Positions 46,946 through 55,778 of a stretch of DNA of 64,000 nt are shown here, in pieces. The stretch lies in assembly GCA_902800495.1 (NCBI GenBank), contig CADCET010000009.1:48961-112960 (forward strand), in the 5' to 3' direction. The notes beneath the pieces were generated by a model. The model saw only the letters and a program-made list of their open reading frames with translations, made no database searches and was not told where the DNA came from. How positions within the stretch are numbered: the stretch's first letter is position 1; each line of letters starts with the position of its first letter. The stretch is from an uncultured Prevotellaceae bacterium (GTDB lineage Bacteria > Bacteroidota > Bacteroidia > Bacteroidales > Bacteroidaceae). The position numbers and the translations under genes were made by a program.

Positions 46946-49079
46946 TTTTGGGGCGGTGTATCCAGCGCTGGATGGTGTCGTAGATGCTGTTCTCCTCATG
47001 GTGCTGGGCCTCGGTGAACGACATCCGGTCTTCCTTCTGGTGACCGTACTGGTCGGGGAAGATGATCATGAGGTTCTTGCCCGAGAAGTACTTTTGTAGC
47101 TCGTCGGGCAGACGGTCGAGGGCATTCTTGTAGGAGATAGTGCCCTTACGGGCGGTGACAACGACGAAGAGCTGGTCGTCGGCGATATGTGCGGCGAGCT
47201 GTGGTAGCTCGTTCCAGTGCTCCATGCGGGTGAATTCTGCGCGTACCGAGTGGTGACGGCTGTTGATATATTCATCGATGAGCGTCAGCGACTCCTCGCG
47301 TCCATGGAACTCTATACGACAGTCGAGCTCGCCGGCCAGACGGCATAGACGTTCGAGCCAACGGTGGAAACCCGGTTCAAACTCTGCGCGGCTGGGCACG
47401 GCGACACGGATGCGGCGCAGGGTGTTCAGCGGTTGTACGAAGCGCACGAGCATAATCTGGCGGTTCAGACCGTTATAGAGACTCTGTATGAAGTCGCCCC
47501 AGAACTTGGCGTTCTGGTTGGTGTGTACATGCATGCCCATGATGACCTCCGTGCAGGCCGACTCGCGGAAAGCGTGCTTGATGCCGTTGGCGATGTTGGA
47601 GGCCAGTCGTACCTGCGTCATCAGCCGTACCTCAGAGGCACTGGCCTGCTTTTGCAGCTGTTCCAGGAGATGCAGTCCTTGTTTGCGGTTGGCGTTGGCC
47701 TGTTCATCGTCGTAGACCACGTTGAGGGCTATCGGCAGCTGGTCCGTCTGGCGATTACGTACGAAAAGAGCCAGACTGAGTAACTGCGGGGCAATCTCGG
47801 GATATTTAACGCTGATCAGGATGCGGTCGGTGGATCCATGGGACTCATGAGACTTATGGGACTCATGGGCCCTCTGTGAGATGACAATCTTCTGCGAGGC
47901 ATGCTCCGTCATTAATGTGGAGACGACGCATGTCACGAGGATCATCAGTACCACGCCGTTGAGCATATCGTCGTTGACAAGGAAGACGCCAGGAGCCATT
48001 TCGAGCCTCATACCCACCATCACCATTGCGATGGCTCCGGCAGCATGTGCCGATGTCAGTCCGAACATCATGTGGCCGTCGGCCTTCGGCAGACGGAAGA
48101 GCAGGCTCGACAGGTAGGCGGCCACGGCCTTGCCGAAGGTGCCGAAGAACGCAATCATCAGCATCACCCAGAGAACGTAGGGCCCCTGTGCCAGCGTGCG
48201 CACATTGATAAGCATACCTACGCCGATGAGAAAATAGGGTATGAAGAGGGCGTTACCGATAAACTCTATGCGGTTCATCAGTGGTGACACATGGGGAATA
48301 TACCTATTTAATATCAGACCTGAGAAGAAGGCGCCGAAGATGCCCTCAAGTCCGATGAAGTCGGTGAGGGCGGCGTTGAGGAACATGACGGCAAGGACGA
48401 AGATGAACTGCATGACCGAGTCGCTGTAGCGTCGCAGGAAGTAGCGCGTCAGGCGGGGAATCATCCAGAGCATGGCGACGATGTAAAGAGCTAACTTCCC
48501 CACGAAGAGCGGCCAGAACCACGTGCCGCTGAGACCGTCCTTTCCGTAGACGGCTGCCAGGGCTGCTATCATCACCAGTGCCATGAAGAGACTGATCATG
48601 GAAGAGCCTACGGAGAGCATGACAGAGTGGTGCCGTTGCAAGCCGTATCGCCCGATGATAGGGTAGGCGATGAGCGTGTTCGACGCCATGATACAGCCTA
48701 ACAGGAACGAGGCCGCCGGTGTGTAGTGCAGCAGGAAGGAGGCCATGAGGTAGGTGAGCCCTAAGGGGACGAAACAGGTGAGCAGTCCGAAGACGATATA
48801 GTCTTTGGCGTTCTTCTTCACGCCCTCGACATCCATCTCCAGTCCAGCGAGGAACATGATGTAATACAGTCCCACGCGACCGAACAGCTCGAAGGAGTCG
48901 TCGCGTTCCAGAATGTCCAGTCCGTAATGTCCCATGAGCACACCTGCTAGCACCATCCCGATGATATGCGGAATCCTGAGTTTACCCATGATGATAGGGG
49001 CAAACAAAATAATCAACAACACCACGAAGAAGATGAGCGTGGGGTCGGTGATGGGGAAATATGCGGCCAAAGTTGACAT
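46938..49079 (-). CDS. CPA2-type Na+/H+ antiporter with cytoplasmic domain
   Basis: 713 residues from the ATG at 49079; the longer frame runs antisense into asd. Residues about 1-395 hold about 12 membrane helices of the Na+/H+ exchanger type ([48 protein letters not shown]). Residues about 415-713 are soluble with a universal-stress-like pattern ([25 protein letters not shown]). The two parts are joined by a 12-residue His/Ser-rich insert from a 9-bp repeat. A -7 box 8 nt before the ATG predicts a leaderless mRNA. Confidence 0.88.
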   Translation of the reverse strand: MSTLAAYFPITDPTLIFFVVLLIILFAPIIMGKLRIPHIIGMVLAGVLMGHYGLDILERDDSFELFGRVGLYYIMFLAGLEMDVEGVKKNAKDYIVFGLLTCFVPLGLTYLMASFLLHYTPAASFLLGCIMASNTLIAYPIIGRYGLQRHHSVMLSVGSSMISLFMALVMIAALAAVYGKDGLSGTWFWPLFVGKLALYIVAMLWMIPRLTRYFLRRYSDSVMQFIFVLAVMFLNAALTDFIGLEGIFGAFFSGLILNRYIPHVSPLMNRIEFIGNALFIPYFLIGVGMLINVRTLAQGPYVLWVMLMIAFFGTFGKAVAAYLSSLLFRLPKADGHMMFGLTSAHAAGAIAMVMVGMRLEMAPGVFLVNDDMLNGVVLMILVTCVVSTLMTEHASQKIVISQRAHESHKSHESHGSTDRILISVKYPEIAPQLLSLALFVRNRQTDQLPIALNVVYDDEQANANRKQGLHLLEQLQKQASASEVRLMTQVRLASNIANGIKHAFRESACTEVIMGMHVHTNQNAKFWGDFIQSLYNGLNRQIMLVRFVQPLNTLRRIRVAVPSRAEFEPGFHRWLERLCRLAGELDCRIEFHGREESLTLIDEYINSRHHSVRAEFTRMEHWNELPQLAAHIADDQLFVVVTARKGTISYKNALDRLPDELQKYFSGKNLMIIFPDQYGHQKEDRMSFTEAQHHEENSIYDTIQRWIHRPKNP
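47837..47872. repeat. 9-bp tandem repeat, 4 units, in frame inside the antiporter gene
   Basis: CATGGGACT, CATGAGACT, TATGGGACT and CATGGGCCC, the same family as the intergenic arrays. Codes [12 protein letters not shown] at the junction of membrane and soluble domains. Confidence 0.85.
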
Positions 49080-49087
49080 TCTGCGTG

Positions 49088-49095
49088 CAAAGATA
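49088..49095 (-). promoter_or_regulatory. -7 box of the antiporter, 8 nt before the ATG
   Basis: TATCTTTG, then CACGCAGA, then the ATG at 49079. Confidence 0.7.
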
Positions 49096-49138
49096 CGAAT
49101 TTTTTGGCACGGATGACACGGATTACATGGAATTTTTG

Positions 49139-49146
49139 TAATTTTG
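49139..49146 (+). promoter_or_regulatory. -7 box of asd
   Basis: TAATTTTG, 33 nt before the chosen asd ATG. Confidence 0.55.
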
Positions 49147-49179
49147 CAGCCGAAAAGTGCAATGTTAAAGAAAAAAGTA

Positions 49180-50196
49180 ATGAAAGTAGCAATTGTTGGC
49201 GCAAGCGGCGCCGTAGGCCAGGAGTTCCTGCGCCTGCTTGACGAGAGAAATTTCCCGATGGACGAACTGGTGTTGTTTGGCTCTGAGCGTTCGGCCGGTA
49301 CGAAGTACACGTTCCGTGGCAAGGAGCTGACCGTGAAGCTGTTGCAGCACAACGACGATTTCAAGGACATTGATATCGCTTTCACGTCGGCCGGTGCCGG
49401 CACGTCAAAGGAGTTTGCTGAGACGATTACGAAGTACGGTGCAGTGATGATCGACAACTCCAGTGCTTTCCGTATGGACGCCGACGTACCCTTGGTGGTG
49501 CCCGAGTGCAATGCCGAGGACGCCCTGAACCGTCCCCGTGGTATCATCGCCAACCCCAACTGCACGACCATTATGATGGTTGTGGTGCTCCAGCCGTTAG
49601 AGCAGCTGAGCCACATCAAGCGCATCCATGTCGCTTCTTACCAGAGTGCCTCTGGTGCCGGTGCCGCCGCTATGGCCGAACTGCAGCAGCAGTACAAGGA
49701 GATTGTAGAGACCGGCGAGGTGAAGACCATCAAGAAATTCCCGCACCAGCTGGCCTATAACGTTATTCCGCAGATCGACGTCTTCCAGCCCAACGGCTAT
49801 ACGAAGGAGGAGATGAAAATGTTCAACGAGACGCAGAAGATCATGCATACTGACGCCAAGTGCTCAGCCATGTGTGTGCGCGTCAGTTCGTTGCGCAGCC
49901 ACTCCGAGAGTGTGTGGATTGAGACCGAGCGTCCCCTCAGCGTTGAGGAGGCCCAGCAGGCTATCGCCCAGGCACCCGGCTGTACGCTTGTTGACGACCC
50001 AGCCAACCTGGTATACCCCATGCCGTTGGAGACCGCCGGCAAGGACGACGTCTATGTGGGACGTGTGCGTAAAGACCTCTCTGACGAGAACGGTCTGACC
50101 TTCTGGCTCTCTGGCGACCAGATTCGTAAGGGTGCTGCCCTGAACGCTGTGCAGATTGGCGAGTGGCTTATTCAGAATAACGGATTATCGAAATAA
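49180..50196 (+). CDS. asd: Aspartate-semialdehyde dehydrogenase
   Basis: 338 residues from the ATG at 49180 ([20 protein letters not shown]), the usual family start; an in-frame ATG at 49162 would add six residues. NADP-binding GASGAVGQ, catalytic Cys in [10 protein letters not shown], substrate region [16 protein letters not shown] and [12 protein letters not shown]. Makes aspartate semialdehyde for lysine/DAP, threonine and methionine synthesis. Confidence 0.96.
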   Translation: MKVAIVGASGAVGQEFLRLLDERNFPMDELVLFGSERSAGTKYTFRGKELTVKLLQHNDDFKDIDIAFTSAGAGTSKEFAETITKYGAVMIDNSSAFRMDADVPLVVPECNAEDALNRPRGIIANPNCTTIMMVVVLQPLEQLSHIKRIHVASYQSASGAGAAAMAELQQQYKEIVETGEVKTIKKFPHQLAYNVIPQIDVFQPNGYTKEEMKMFNETQKIMHTDAKCSAMCVRVSSLRSHSESVWIETERPLSVEEAQQAIAQAPGCTLVDDPANLVYPMPLETAGKDDVYVGRVRKDLSDENGLTFWLSGDQIRKGAALNAVQIGEWLIQNNGLSK

Positions 50197-50210
50197 CGAA
50201 ATATCGAAAA

Positions 50211-50690
50211 ATGAAAAAAATCCTTTTGGCCGCAATGGCTGTTCTTTTGATGTGCGCTTGCTCTGGTGAGCGTGAGTATCTTAACTATCGTGGCTTGTCG
50301 ATGGGTATGTCGGCCAAGCAGATGGCCGACTCGCTGTTAGCCAAGATACAGAATTTGGCCGTGGATACCCACAAGACCGGTGAGACTAACATTGTGTTAG
50401 TTGACACGTTGGCACGCAACTTCATGGTGACTGTCTATCATCAGAATGATACTATTACGGACATCCTCGAGAATTATGTTGCCACTTATAACGACTCTAC
50501 CTCGAACCTATGGCAAGCCCGTCACGACGAGCTTCAAAAAGAGTTCGGCTGGCCGAATATGGGCAAGCACGGCGATCTGCACAAGGAGGCAACCTTCGAG
50601 AACGAGAAGGGAACGGTGCTGCTGATACTGTTGAATACGTACTCGCCGACGGTATCTATTCGCTACTCGACGTCGACGACGCAAGACTGA
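50211..50690 (+). CDS. Small lipoprotein of unknown function
   Basis: 159 residues. Signal peptide with lipobox LLMCACSGERE. The mature part reads GLSMGMSAKQMADSLLAK, like small periplasmic lipoproteins with a helix-strand domain; no family recognised. Starts 14 nt after asd and shares its terminator. Its signal peptide resembles that of the lipoprotein at 39734 (LLMCACSS). Confidence 0.8.
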   Translation: MKKILLAAMAVLLMCACSGEREYLNYRGLSMGMSAKQMADSLLAKIQNLAVDTHKTGETNIVLVDTLARNFMVTVYHQNDTITDILENYVATYNDSTSNLWQARHDELQKEFGWPNMGKHGDLHKEATFENEKGTVLLILLNTYSPTVSIRYSTSTTQD

Positions 50691-50732
50691 GAGTGGCCTG
50701 CGGCCTAAAGAATAAAGAATAAAGAAAGAAAA

Positions 50733-50770
50733 AAGCAAGCCTTCGGGCTTGCTTATTTTTTTTTTTTTTT
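50733..50770 (+). terminator. Terminator after the asd operon
   Basis: AAGCAAGCC-TTCG-GGCTTGCTT perfect stem with a tetraloop, then A and about 15 T. Marks the left edge of the mobile element. Confidence 0.95.
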
Positions 50771-50809
50771 GTGTCGACACTTGCGACACAATTTTCTTAA
50801 TCGAACCAA

Positions 50810-50931
50810 CGCCAAAAATACTATAACGTTAAATATCAGATAGTTATAAGAAATTCCAAAAATTGACTTTTCCGCCAAAATTCGGTTGAATCACGCCAAT
50901 TTAAGTAAAAAACGCCAAAAATGCGCCAAAA
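50810..50931. repeat. Five CGCCAAAA-type direct repeats upstream of the integrase
   Basis: CGCCAAAA at 50810, 50873, 50913 and 50924, and CGCCAATT at 50894, all in the same orientation, in the 300-bp gap before the integrase. Candidate binding sites for integrase or its directionality factor. The rest of the gap shows nothing else. Confidence 0.7.
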
Positions 50932-50958
50932 ATGTTTGGTTTGTTTATGATGATTTTG

Positions 50959-50966
50959 TAACTTTG
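50959..50966 (+). promoter_or_regulatory. -7 box of the integrase
   Basis: TAACTTTG, 25 nt before the ATG. The last CGCCAAAA repeat lies at about the -35 region, where a bound protein could repress. Confidence 0.6.
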
Positions 50967-50991
50967 CAGCCAGTTACAAATATATCGAATT

Positions 50992-52524
50992 ATGGCAAAA
51001 ATAGAATTAAGACTTTCTTCAAAGGTTCAACAAGAAACAGGAAGACAAGAAATACTTATCAGATTCTTCAATGGCAGTGTCTTCAACTTGAGGACAAAAA
51101 GTGAAATCTATGTCAATGCTGATTTCTTTGAATATTACGTTGACAGAAAGAAAACGCATGAGTTGCTGCACAATGACATTCCAGACAGGATTAACACCGC
51201 AACGCTACAGGAAGCAGAGAAGTTTGGATGGGCTTTGCGTGAAAGTGGTGAGTTGGTCGTTAATGGGAGAAGAAATGAAACTCCAGAAGTGGTATATCAC
51301 AAGGAGCAGTTAAAGCGGATTAGTAGCCTGAAAAAGCATATCATTGAAAAATATGAGGCAGCAGATAAGGATTCTGTGAAGGGTGACTGGCTTTCTGATA
51401 TTGTTGACAGGTATAATCATCCTGAGAAGTATCAGGTGAAGGTTGAGAAAAAGGAGTTCTATGAACTTGTAGAGCAGTACATAACAAAAAGACAGCTTGC
51501 GGAATCTCATGCACGAGCTTTCCGTGTCATCACTCGTGCCATTGCCAGATATGAAGGATATATTAGGGCAACTGATGACACCCGCAAGAACTTTGTCTTT
51601 GATATTGATACGGTTACCCGCAATGACATTGAAGATTTTGCAGATTATCTCAAAAACGAGAAGGAACTGTCGGATGCTAACCCGGAATTATTCAAGAAAC
51701 TGTTTGAAGATTATCCCTTGGCAGTCGGCTCTGGGCAGCATGTATTGGAAGGACGTGGCGATAATACCGTGAAAAACATGCTGTCACGATTGAAGTCTTT
51801 GTTCCGTTTTTATTATGAACGAGGAGATACTAATAACAGACCATTTGATGGATTGAAGATTGGTGCCGCGATTTTTGGTACACCTTATTATATTACTATA
51901 GAGGAGCGAAACCAGATTGCAGATGCAGATCTTGATAAAGCCTGGAAGAACTATGATGAAGAAAAGAAGAAAGCATCAAAGATGCCTCTTAAGACCTTAA
52001 AGGTTCTACGCGACATTTTCGTATTTCAGTGTTTTATAGGTTGTAGAGTCGGTGATTTGGAAAAGCTGACTCCACAGCACATTCATAACGGTGTTCTTGT
52101 TTACACACCTCATAAGACCAAAGATGAAACGGAAGAACCGATTCAGGCTCGTGTTCCATTGCATTCAAAGGCATTAGAACTGATAAAGAAATACAAAGGC
52201 CAAGACAGGCAGGGTAGATTATTCCCTCTTATTTCTCCGCAAAAGTACAACGAAGCGTTAAAGGTCATCTTCACATTGGCTGGCGTTACACGCAATGTGG
52301 AGATTAGGAATCCGAAGACAGGTGAAAGCGAGATAAGACCAATCAATGAACTTGCGGCAAGCCACCTCGCACGTCGTACATTCATTGGTAATGCGTATTT
52401 CAAAGTAGCCGACCCAAATCTGATAGGTAAGATGTCTGGTCATGTTGATGGTTCAAAGGCGTTCAAACGTTATCGCAAGATTGAAGACGAGACGTTGAAA
52501 AACGTGATTGACATGATTGGATAA
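50992..52524 (+). CDS. Tyrosine recombinase/integrase
   Basis: 510 residues. N-terminal arm-binding part (about 1-100), SAM-like core-binding domain (about 155-290), catalytic domain (about 335-505). Catalytic residues: Arg in IGCRVGDLEKL, Lys in HKTKDETEE, His/Arg in ASHLARRTF, His in MSGHVDGS, Tyr in AFKRYRKIED. Longer than Bacteroides conjugative-transposon integrases (about 400 residues). Expected to insert and excise the element. AT-rich codon use differs from the chromosomal neighbours. Confidence 0.93.
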   Translation: MAKIELRLSSKVQQETGRQEILIRFFNGSVFNLRTKSEIYVNADFFEYYVDRKKTHELLHNDIPDRINTATLQEAEKFGWALRESGELVVNGRRNETPEVVYHKEQLKRISSLKKHIIEKYEAADKDSVKGDWLSDIVDRYNHPEKYQVKVEKKEFYELVEQYITKRQLAESHARAFRVITRAIARYEGYIRATDDTRKNFVFDIDTVTRNDIEDFADYLKNEKELSDANPELFKKLFEDYPLAVGSGQHVLEGRGDNTVKNMLSRLKSLFRFYYERGDTNNRPFDGLKIGAAIFGTPYYITIEERNQIADADLDKAWKNYDEEKKKASKMPLKTLKVLRDIFVFQCFIGCRVGDLEKLTPQHIHNGVLVYTPHKTKDETEEPIQARVPLHSKALELIKKYKGQDRQGRLFPLISPQKYNEALKVIFTLAGVTRNVEIRNPKTGESEIRPINELAASHLARRTFIGNAYFKVADPNLIGKMSGHVDGSKAFKRYRKIEDETLKNVIDMIG

Positions 52525-52579
52525 CTCTATGCAACCGTTAATATATATAATAAGGTATAGCAATTTGAAGAAAAAGTAG

Positions 52580-52587
52580 TAACTTTG
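52580..52587 (+). promoter_or_regulatory. -7 box of the cargo operon, 7 nt before the ATG
   Basis: TAACTTTG then CACGCAA and ATGATG. No space for a ribosome binding site before the first ATG. Confidence 0.6.
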
Positions 52588-52594
52588 CACGCAA

Positions 52595-54106
52595 ATGATG
52601 ACGATAGAAGAGATAAGGACAGGGAAAGAAGGCCAGACGTTCGACCTGAAGAGCATCCTGATAGACCCTAAGGCGTTGGCAATACCCATCGTTGCGATGG
52701 CCAATGCCGATGGTGGCTTGTTGGCAATCGGCATATCTGACAAGACCAGAAGGATTGAGGGCATCAATCAATATACGGAGAAACTGAACGAACTGTTGCG
52801 CGTCCCCTTCGATTTCTGTATTCCATCCATTCCTGTCAAGTGCAGCTACATGGATTGCATAGACCAGCATGGGAATGAGAACCGAATACTGCTGATGGAC
52901 ATCCCTGCCAGCATGTTCCTGCATACCAATCAGGCTGATGAAGCCTATATCCGTGTTGGCGACAAGAGCCGTAAACTAACATTCGAGGAGCGTTTGCAGC
53001 TGATGTACGACAAAGGCGAGCGTTCTTATGAGGACACAGCTGTCTATGGTGCCACGGTTGATGACATTGGCATGGATGCCGTTGCTGACTATGCCAAGTT
53101 GCTGGGATATGGAAAGTCGCCAATGGAGTACTTGCGCGAGAACAACAACTTTGTGACGACCAACAACAAAGGTGAGGAGGATGTCAGTGTCGCCTGTATC
53201 CTGCTCTTTGGCAAGAACCCTCAGAAGTTTTTCCCTCGTGGCCGTACCCGTTTTATCAGATACGAAGGTATTGACGAGAAGGTGGGTGCAGAGATGAACG
53301 TCATCAAGGATGTCACCTTTGAGGGAACCATCCTGAATCAAGTTAAGAAGACGATTGAGTATCTGGAGACACAGGTACGTGAGCATACGTTCCTCGGACA
53401 GCATGGCCAGTTCATTACTCGTCGCGACTATCCTGAGTTCGTGATACAAGAGATGACCGTAAATGCTTGTTGCCATAGAGCATACAACATCAAAGGCACT
53501 GAGATTCAAATCAAGATGTTCGATGACCGCCTTGTTTTTGAATCGCCTGGCAAATTGCCAGGACTGGTAAAGCCTGCAAATATCCGTACCACCCACTTCT
53601 CTCGTAATCCGAAGATAGCTGCATTCCTCAAAGCATATCACTATGTGAAGGAGTTTGGCGAGGGCCTTGATCGTATTTGTCGTGAGCAGGAAGCCAATGG
53701 TGCTAAGGCACCATCCTTCCGAACCGACGAGTTCATCCTGAAGATTACTGTGCCGAAAGTCACAGAAAACGTGAACGTAAATGCGGCCAAGGTGAATGTA
53801 AACGGGGAAAAGGTGAATGAAAAGTTACCAGATAATTCTCATGGGTTAACAGAAAAGTTACCAGAAAACGTCACAGAAAACGTCACAGGAAGCGTCATAG
53901 ATACGTCACAGAAAACGTCACAGAAAACGTCACAGAAAATCATTGACTTGGTAAGAGAAGATCCTTACATCTCAACCTCTAAGATGGCTGAAATAATAGG
54001 TATTGACCGGAGAAATATCGCAAGAAATATCAAGAAACTCCAAGACCAAGGTGTCATACGTCGTGTTGGTCCAGATAAAGGAGGCTTTTGGGAGATTATT
54101 GAGTAA
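52595..54106 (+). CDS. AlbA_2 / HATPase_c_4 putative ATP-dependent regulator with winged helix
   Basis: 503 residues (a second ATG follows at once). AlbA_2 (Schlafen-like) domain about 1-125: EGQTFDLKSI, AMANADGGLLAIGISD, YIRVGDKSRKLTFEE. A divergent ATPase domain spans about 270-390 (EMTVNACCHRAYN, GKLPGLVKPANI, EFGEGLDRI). After a repetitive linker (TENVTENVTG, SQKTSQKTSQK) comes a winged helix (ISTSKMAEIIGIDRRNIARNIKKLQDQGVIRR). Such proteins act as regulators or in phage defence; the role here is open. First gene of a three-gene operon. Confidence 0.85.
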   Translation: MMTIEEIRTGKEGQTFDLKSILIDPKALAIPIVAMANADGGLLAIGISDKTRRIEGINQYTEKLNELLRVPFDFCIPSIPVKCSYMDCIDQHGNENRILLMDIPASMFLHTNQADEAYIRVGDKSRKLTFEERLQLMYDKGERSYEDTAVYGATVDDIGMDAVADYAKLLGYGKSPMEYLRENNNFVTTNNKGEEDVSVACILLFGKNPQKFFPRGRTRFIRYEGIDEKVGAEMNVIKDVTFEGTILNQVKKTIEYLETQVREHTFLGQHGQFITRRDYPEFVIQEMTVNACCHRAYNIKGTEIQIKMFDDRLVFESPGKLPGLVKPANIRTTHFSRNPKIAAFLKAYHYVKEFGEGLDRICREQEANGAKAPSFRTDEFILKITVPKVTENVNVNAAKVNVNGEKVNEKLPDNSHGLTEKLPENVTENVTGSVIDTSQKTSQKTSQKIIDLVREDPYISTSKMAEIIGIDRRNIARNIKKLQDQGVIRRVGPDKGGFWEIIE

Positions 54107-54756
54107 TGAGCATGGAAGGAAACGTAATCCTCAATACAGCATCCAGACTACACGCTGTTAATGAACTTCTGAAAAAGTACGTTAGCGGACAGACTCTTAG
54201 TTTTGAAGAGAAGCGTGAGTTGTGGCTTTTTTATAGAGACCACAAAGACACGAATGCCATCATTGACTATGTTCTTGGCGAGGGTGGAAGTAATCCTGAC
54301 CTGCTACTTCATGATACGAAGCAACTGTTAGCAAAAGCAGAAGCGTTTATAGAAGTATATAAAGCTTCAGGAACTCTCATTTCTTCGTTTGAAACGAAGT
54401 CTGATTGTGACCGGTACCTAAAGCCATTCAAGGATGCATGGGAGTCAGAGAAAGAAAAAGCCCACGACCTATGGATGGAGTATCAGGAGATTAGTCACCG
54501 CATAGACTTCATGCCATATTCTGATCCAGAGTTTAAGCCATTAGATGAGAAATGCGATAGGTTGAAGGAAGAATATGACAAAGTACACGCTCATGTAAAT
54601 GAGTTGTATGAAATCCATCGGAAGGAAATACTTGCTCTGTCAGGTTTGTATTATTTCGACATAGCGTTTTTGAATGTCCTTGTTCATCGATTGTCAGAGA
54701 TTGCTAAGTGTATTATTGCAGACATCTGTAATCCTGAGGAAGGAGGTGAGGCATGA
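54106..54756 (+). CDS. Unknown mobile-element cargo protein 1
   Basis: 216 residues. Start overlaps the upstream stop by 1 nt (TAATG). Mostly helical and charged (LLKKYVSGQTLSFEEKRELWLFY, EKAHDLWMEYQEISHRI, DEKCDRLKEEYDKVHAHVNELYEIHRKEI), probably coiled coil in the middle. No signal peptide or clear membrane segment. No family recognised. Translational coupling to both neighbours implies joint function. Confidence 0.75.
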   Translation: MSMEGNVILNTASRLHAVNELLKKYVSGQTLSFEEKRELWLFYRDHKDTNAIIDYVLGEGGSNPDLLLHDTKQLLAKAEAFIEVYKASGTLISSFETKSDCDRYLKPFKDAWESEKEKAHDLWMEYQEISHRIDFMPYSDPEFKPLDEKCDRLKEEYDKVHAHVNELYEIHRKEILALSGLYYFDIAFLNVLVHRLSEIAKCIIADICNPEEGGEA

Positions 54757-55145
54757 GCAATAACTCCTTTTCAAGAACTCGTCGGCAACGTGACTTTGTA
54801 AGTTTGCAATTATGCCTATATCTTTATCCGCTCTGTAATGGCCGTCAATTCGAATACATGGAACCGTCCGACTTTGTCAGTTTCCTGAATCTGAGACGGG
54901 GAGCTGATGGCGTGGTTCGTGACAGGGAAAAGCTCCGGGTAATATATCTTATCCATGAAGTTGCGGACAACCTCAGTGAACCATGGCGAGCAGAAGAATG
55001 GAAAGGGGAAATGCTCAGTGCCTGTGGCATCGATATGGCATACTATAACTCACATTATTTGGATGTAAAACACTCGGAAGTGATGGCTAATAAAAAGTTC
55101 GCAAATGAACTGAAAAAGGCGATATCACGAGCCAACGCCTTGTAA
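54753..55145 (+). CDS. Unknown mobile-element cargo protein 2
   Basis: 130 residues. ATGA overlap with the gene before. Basic N-terminus (SFSRTRRQRDFVSLQLCLYL), then a mixed helical sequence (PSDFVSFLNLRRGADG, LRVIYLIHEVADNL) ending KKFANELKKAISRANAL. No family recognised. Last gene of the operon; a terminator lies about 60 nt downstream. Confidence 0.72.
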   Translation: MSNNSFSRTRRQRDFVSLQLCLYLYPLCNGRQFEYMEPSDFVSFLNLRRGADGVVRDREKLRVIYLIHEVADNLSEPWRAEEWKGEMLSACGIDMAYYNSHYLDVKHSEVMANKKFANELKKAISRANAL

Positions 55146-55207
55146 AAACCACACAGGATTACAGACCAACCACAAAAGTTGGTTGAAGGAAATAATAGAA
55201 ATAGACT

Positions 55208-55239
55208 CAAAGTGCTTATAATCAGCACTTTGGGTTTTT
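55208..55239 (+). terminator. Terminator after the cargo operon
   Basis: CAAAGTGCT / AGCACTTTG perfect 9-bp stem, 7-nt loop, then GGGTTTTT. Confidence 0.9.
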
Positions 55240-55329
55240 GCGTTTTTTAAGCAAACACCACAAATAATACACTTGTAACAACGCGGAAAAAGCGGGACCT
55301 TTGCAGCCGAAAATTTAATTTATTTCAAG

Positions 55330-55719
55330 ATGATAAAAACTAATTTTTTGCAAAGTGAGACCAACAAGGTTGGCTGCTTTGAATCGAGTGAAGAAAATGA
55401 GATGTTTGCAAAGGGTCTCGTGTCAGCAATTTCAAAGGGGAATGATCGTATCTCCTTTACGTTAACAGAGAAAGGTGCAATAGCCTTCGCCCGCGAACTA
55501 TCTGAGTGTATTCTTGCTGAGAATGCCTCACAGGCTTCAGGCAAGGGTGGTGATGACGGCACATTATTGCCAAAACAGGAGGTCATGGAAACTCTTGGAG
55601 TCAGTTCTACTACTCTGTGGCAATGGGATAAGAGTAGATACCTGGTACCTGTCAAGATTGGCCGAAAGGTCTTCTATCGTAAAGGGGACATAGACAAACT
55701 CTATGACTACAAGCATTAA
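55330..55719 (+). CDS. Excisionase-like helix-turn-helix protein
   Basis: 129 residues. The C-terminal half is an HTH_17/MerR-like domain: LLPKQEVMETLGVSSTTLWQWDKSRYLVPVKIGRKVFYRKGDIDKL. The N-terminal half (about 1-75) is unknown. Similar proteins in Bacteroidetes integrative elements act as excisionase or control factors for the replication gene that follows. An imperfect -7 box (GACCTTTG, 55296-55303) lies upstream. Confidence 0.82.
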   Translation: MIKTNFLQSETNKVGCFESSEENEMFAKGLVSAISKGNDRISFTLTEKGAIAFARELSECILAENASQASGKGGDDGTLLPKQEVMETLGVSSTTLWQWDKSRYLVPVKIGRKVFYRKGDIDKLYDYKH

Positions 55720-55726
55720 GAGTAAC

Positions 55727-55748
55727 GCCCGCACCTTTGTGTGCGGGC
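55727..55748 (+). promoter_or_regulatory. Hairpin between the HTH gene and the primase-helicase
   Basis: GCCCGCAC / GTGCGGGC perfect 8-bp stem with a 6-nt loop but only TT after it: more likely an attenuator or RNA stabiliser than a full terminator. The primase ATG lies 30 nt downstream. Confidence 0.55.
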
Positions 55749-55778
55749 TTAACTATCCTAATAAATACGAATATTATA

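Noticed and set aside
46865-46999. N-terminal [10 protein letters not shown] extension of LolD
   Set aside because: Coded by the 9-bp repeat array in the intergenic gap; the conserved ATPase starts at 46864.
49080-49625. N-terminal extension of the antiporter to 895 residues
   Set aside because: It would run antisense through asd and start before the antiporter's own -7 box. The family start fits the ATG at 49079.
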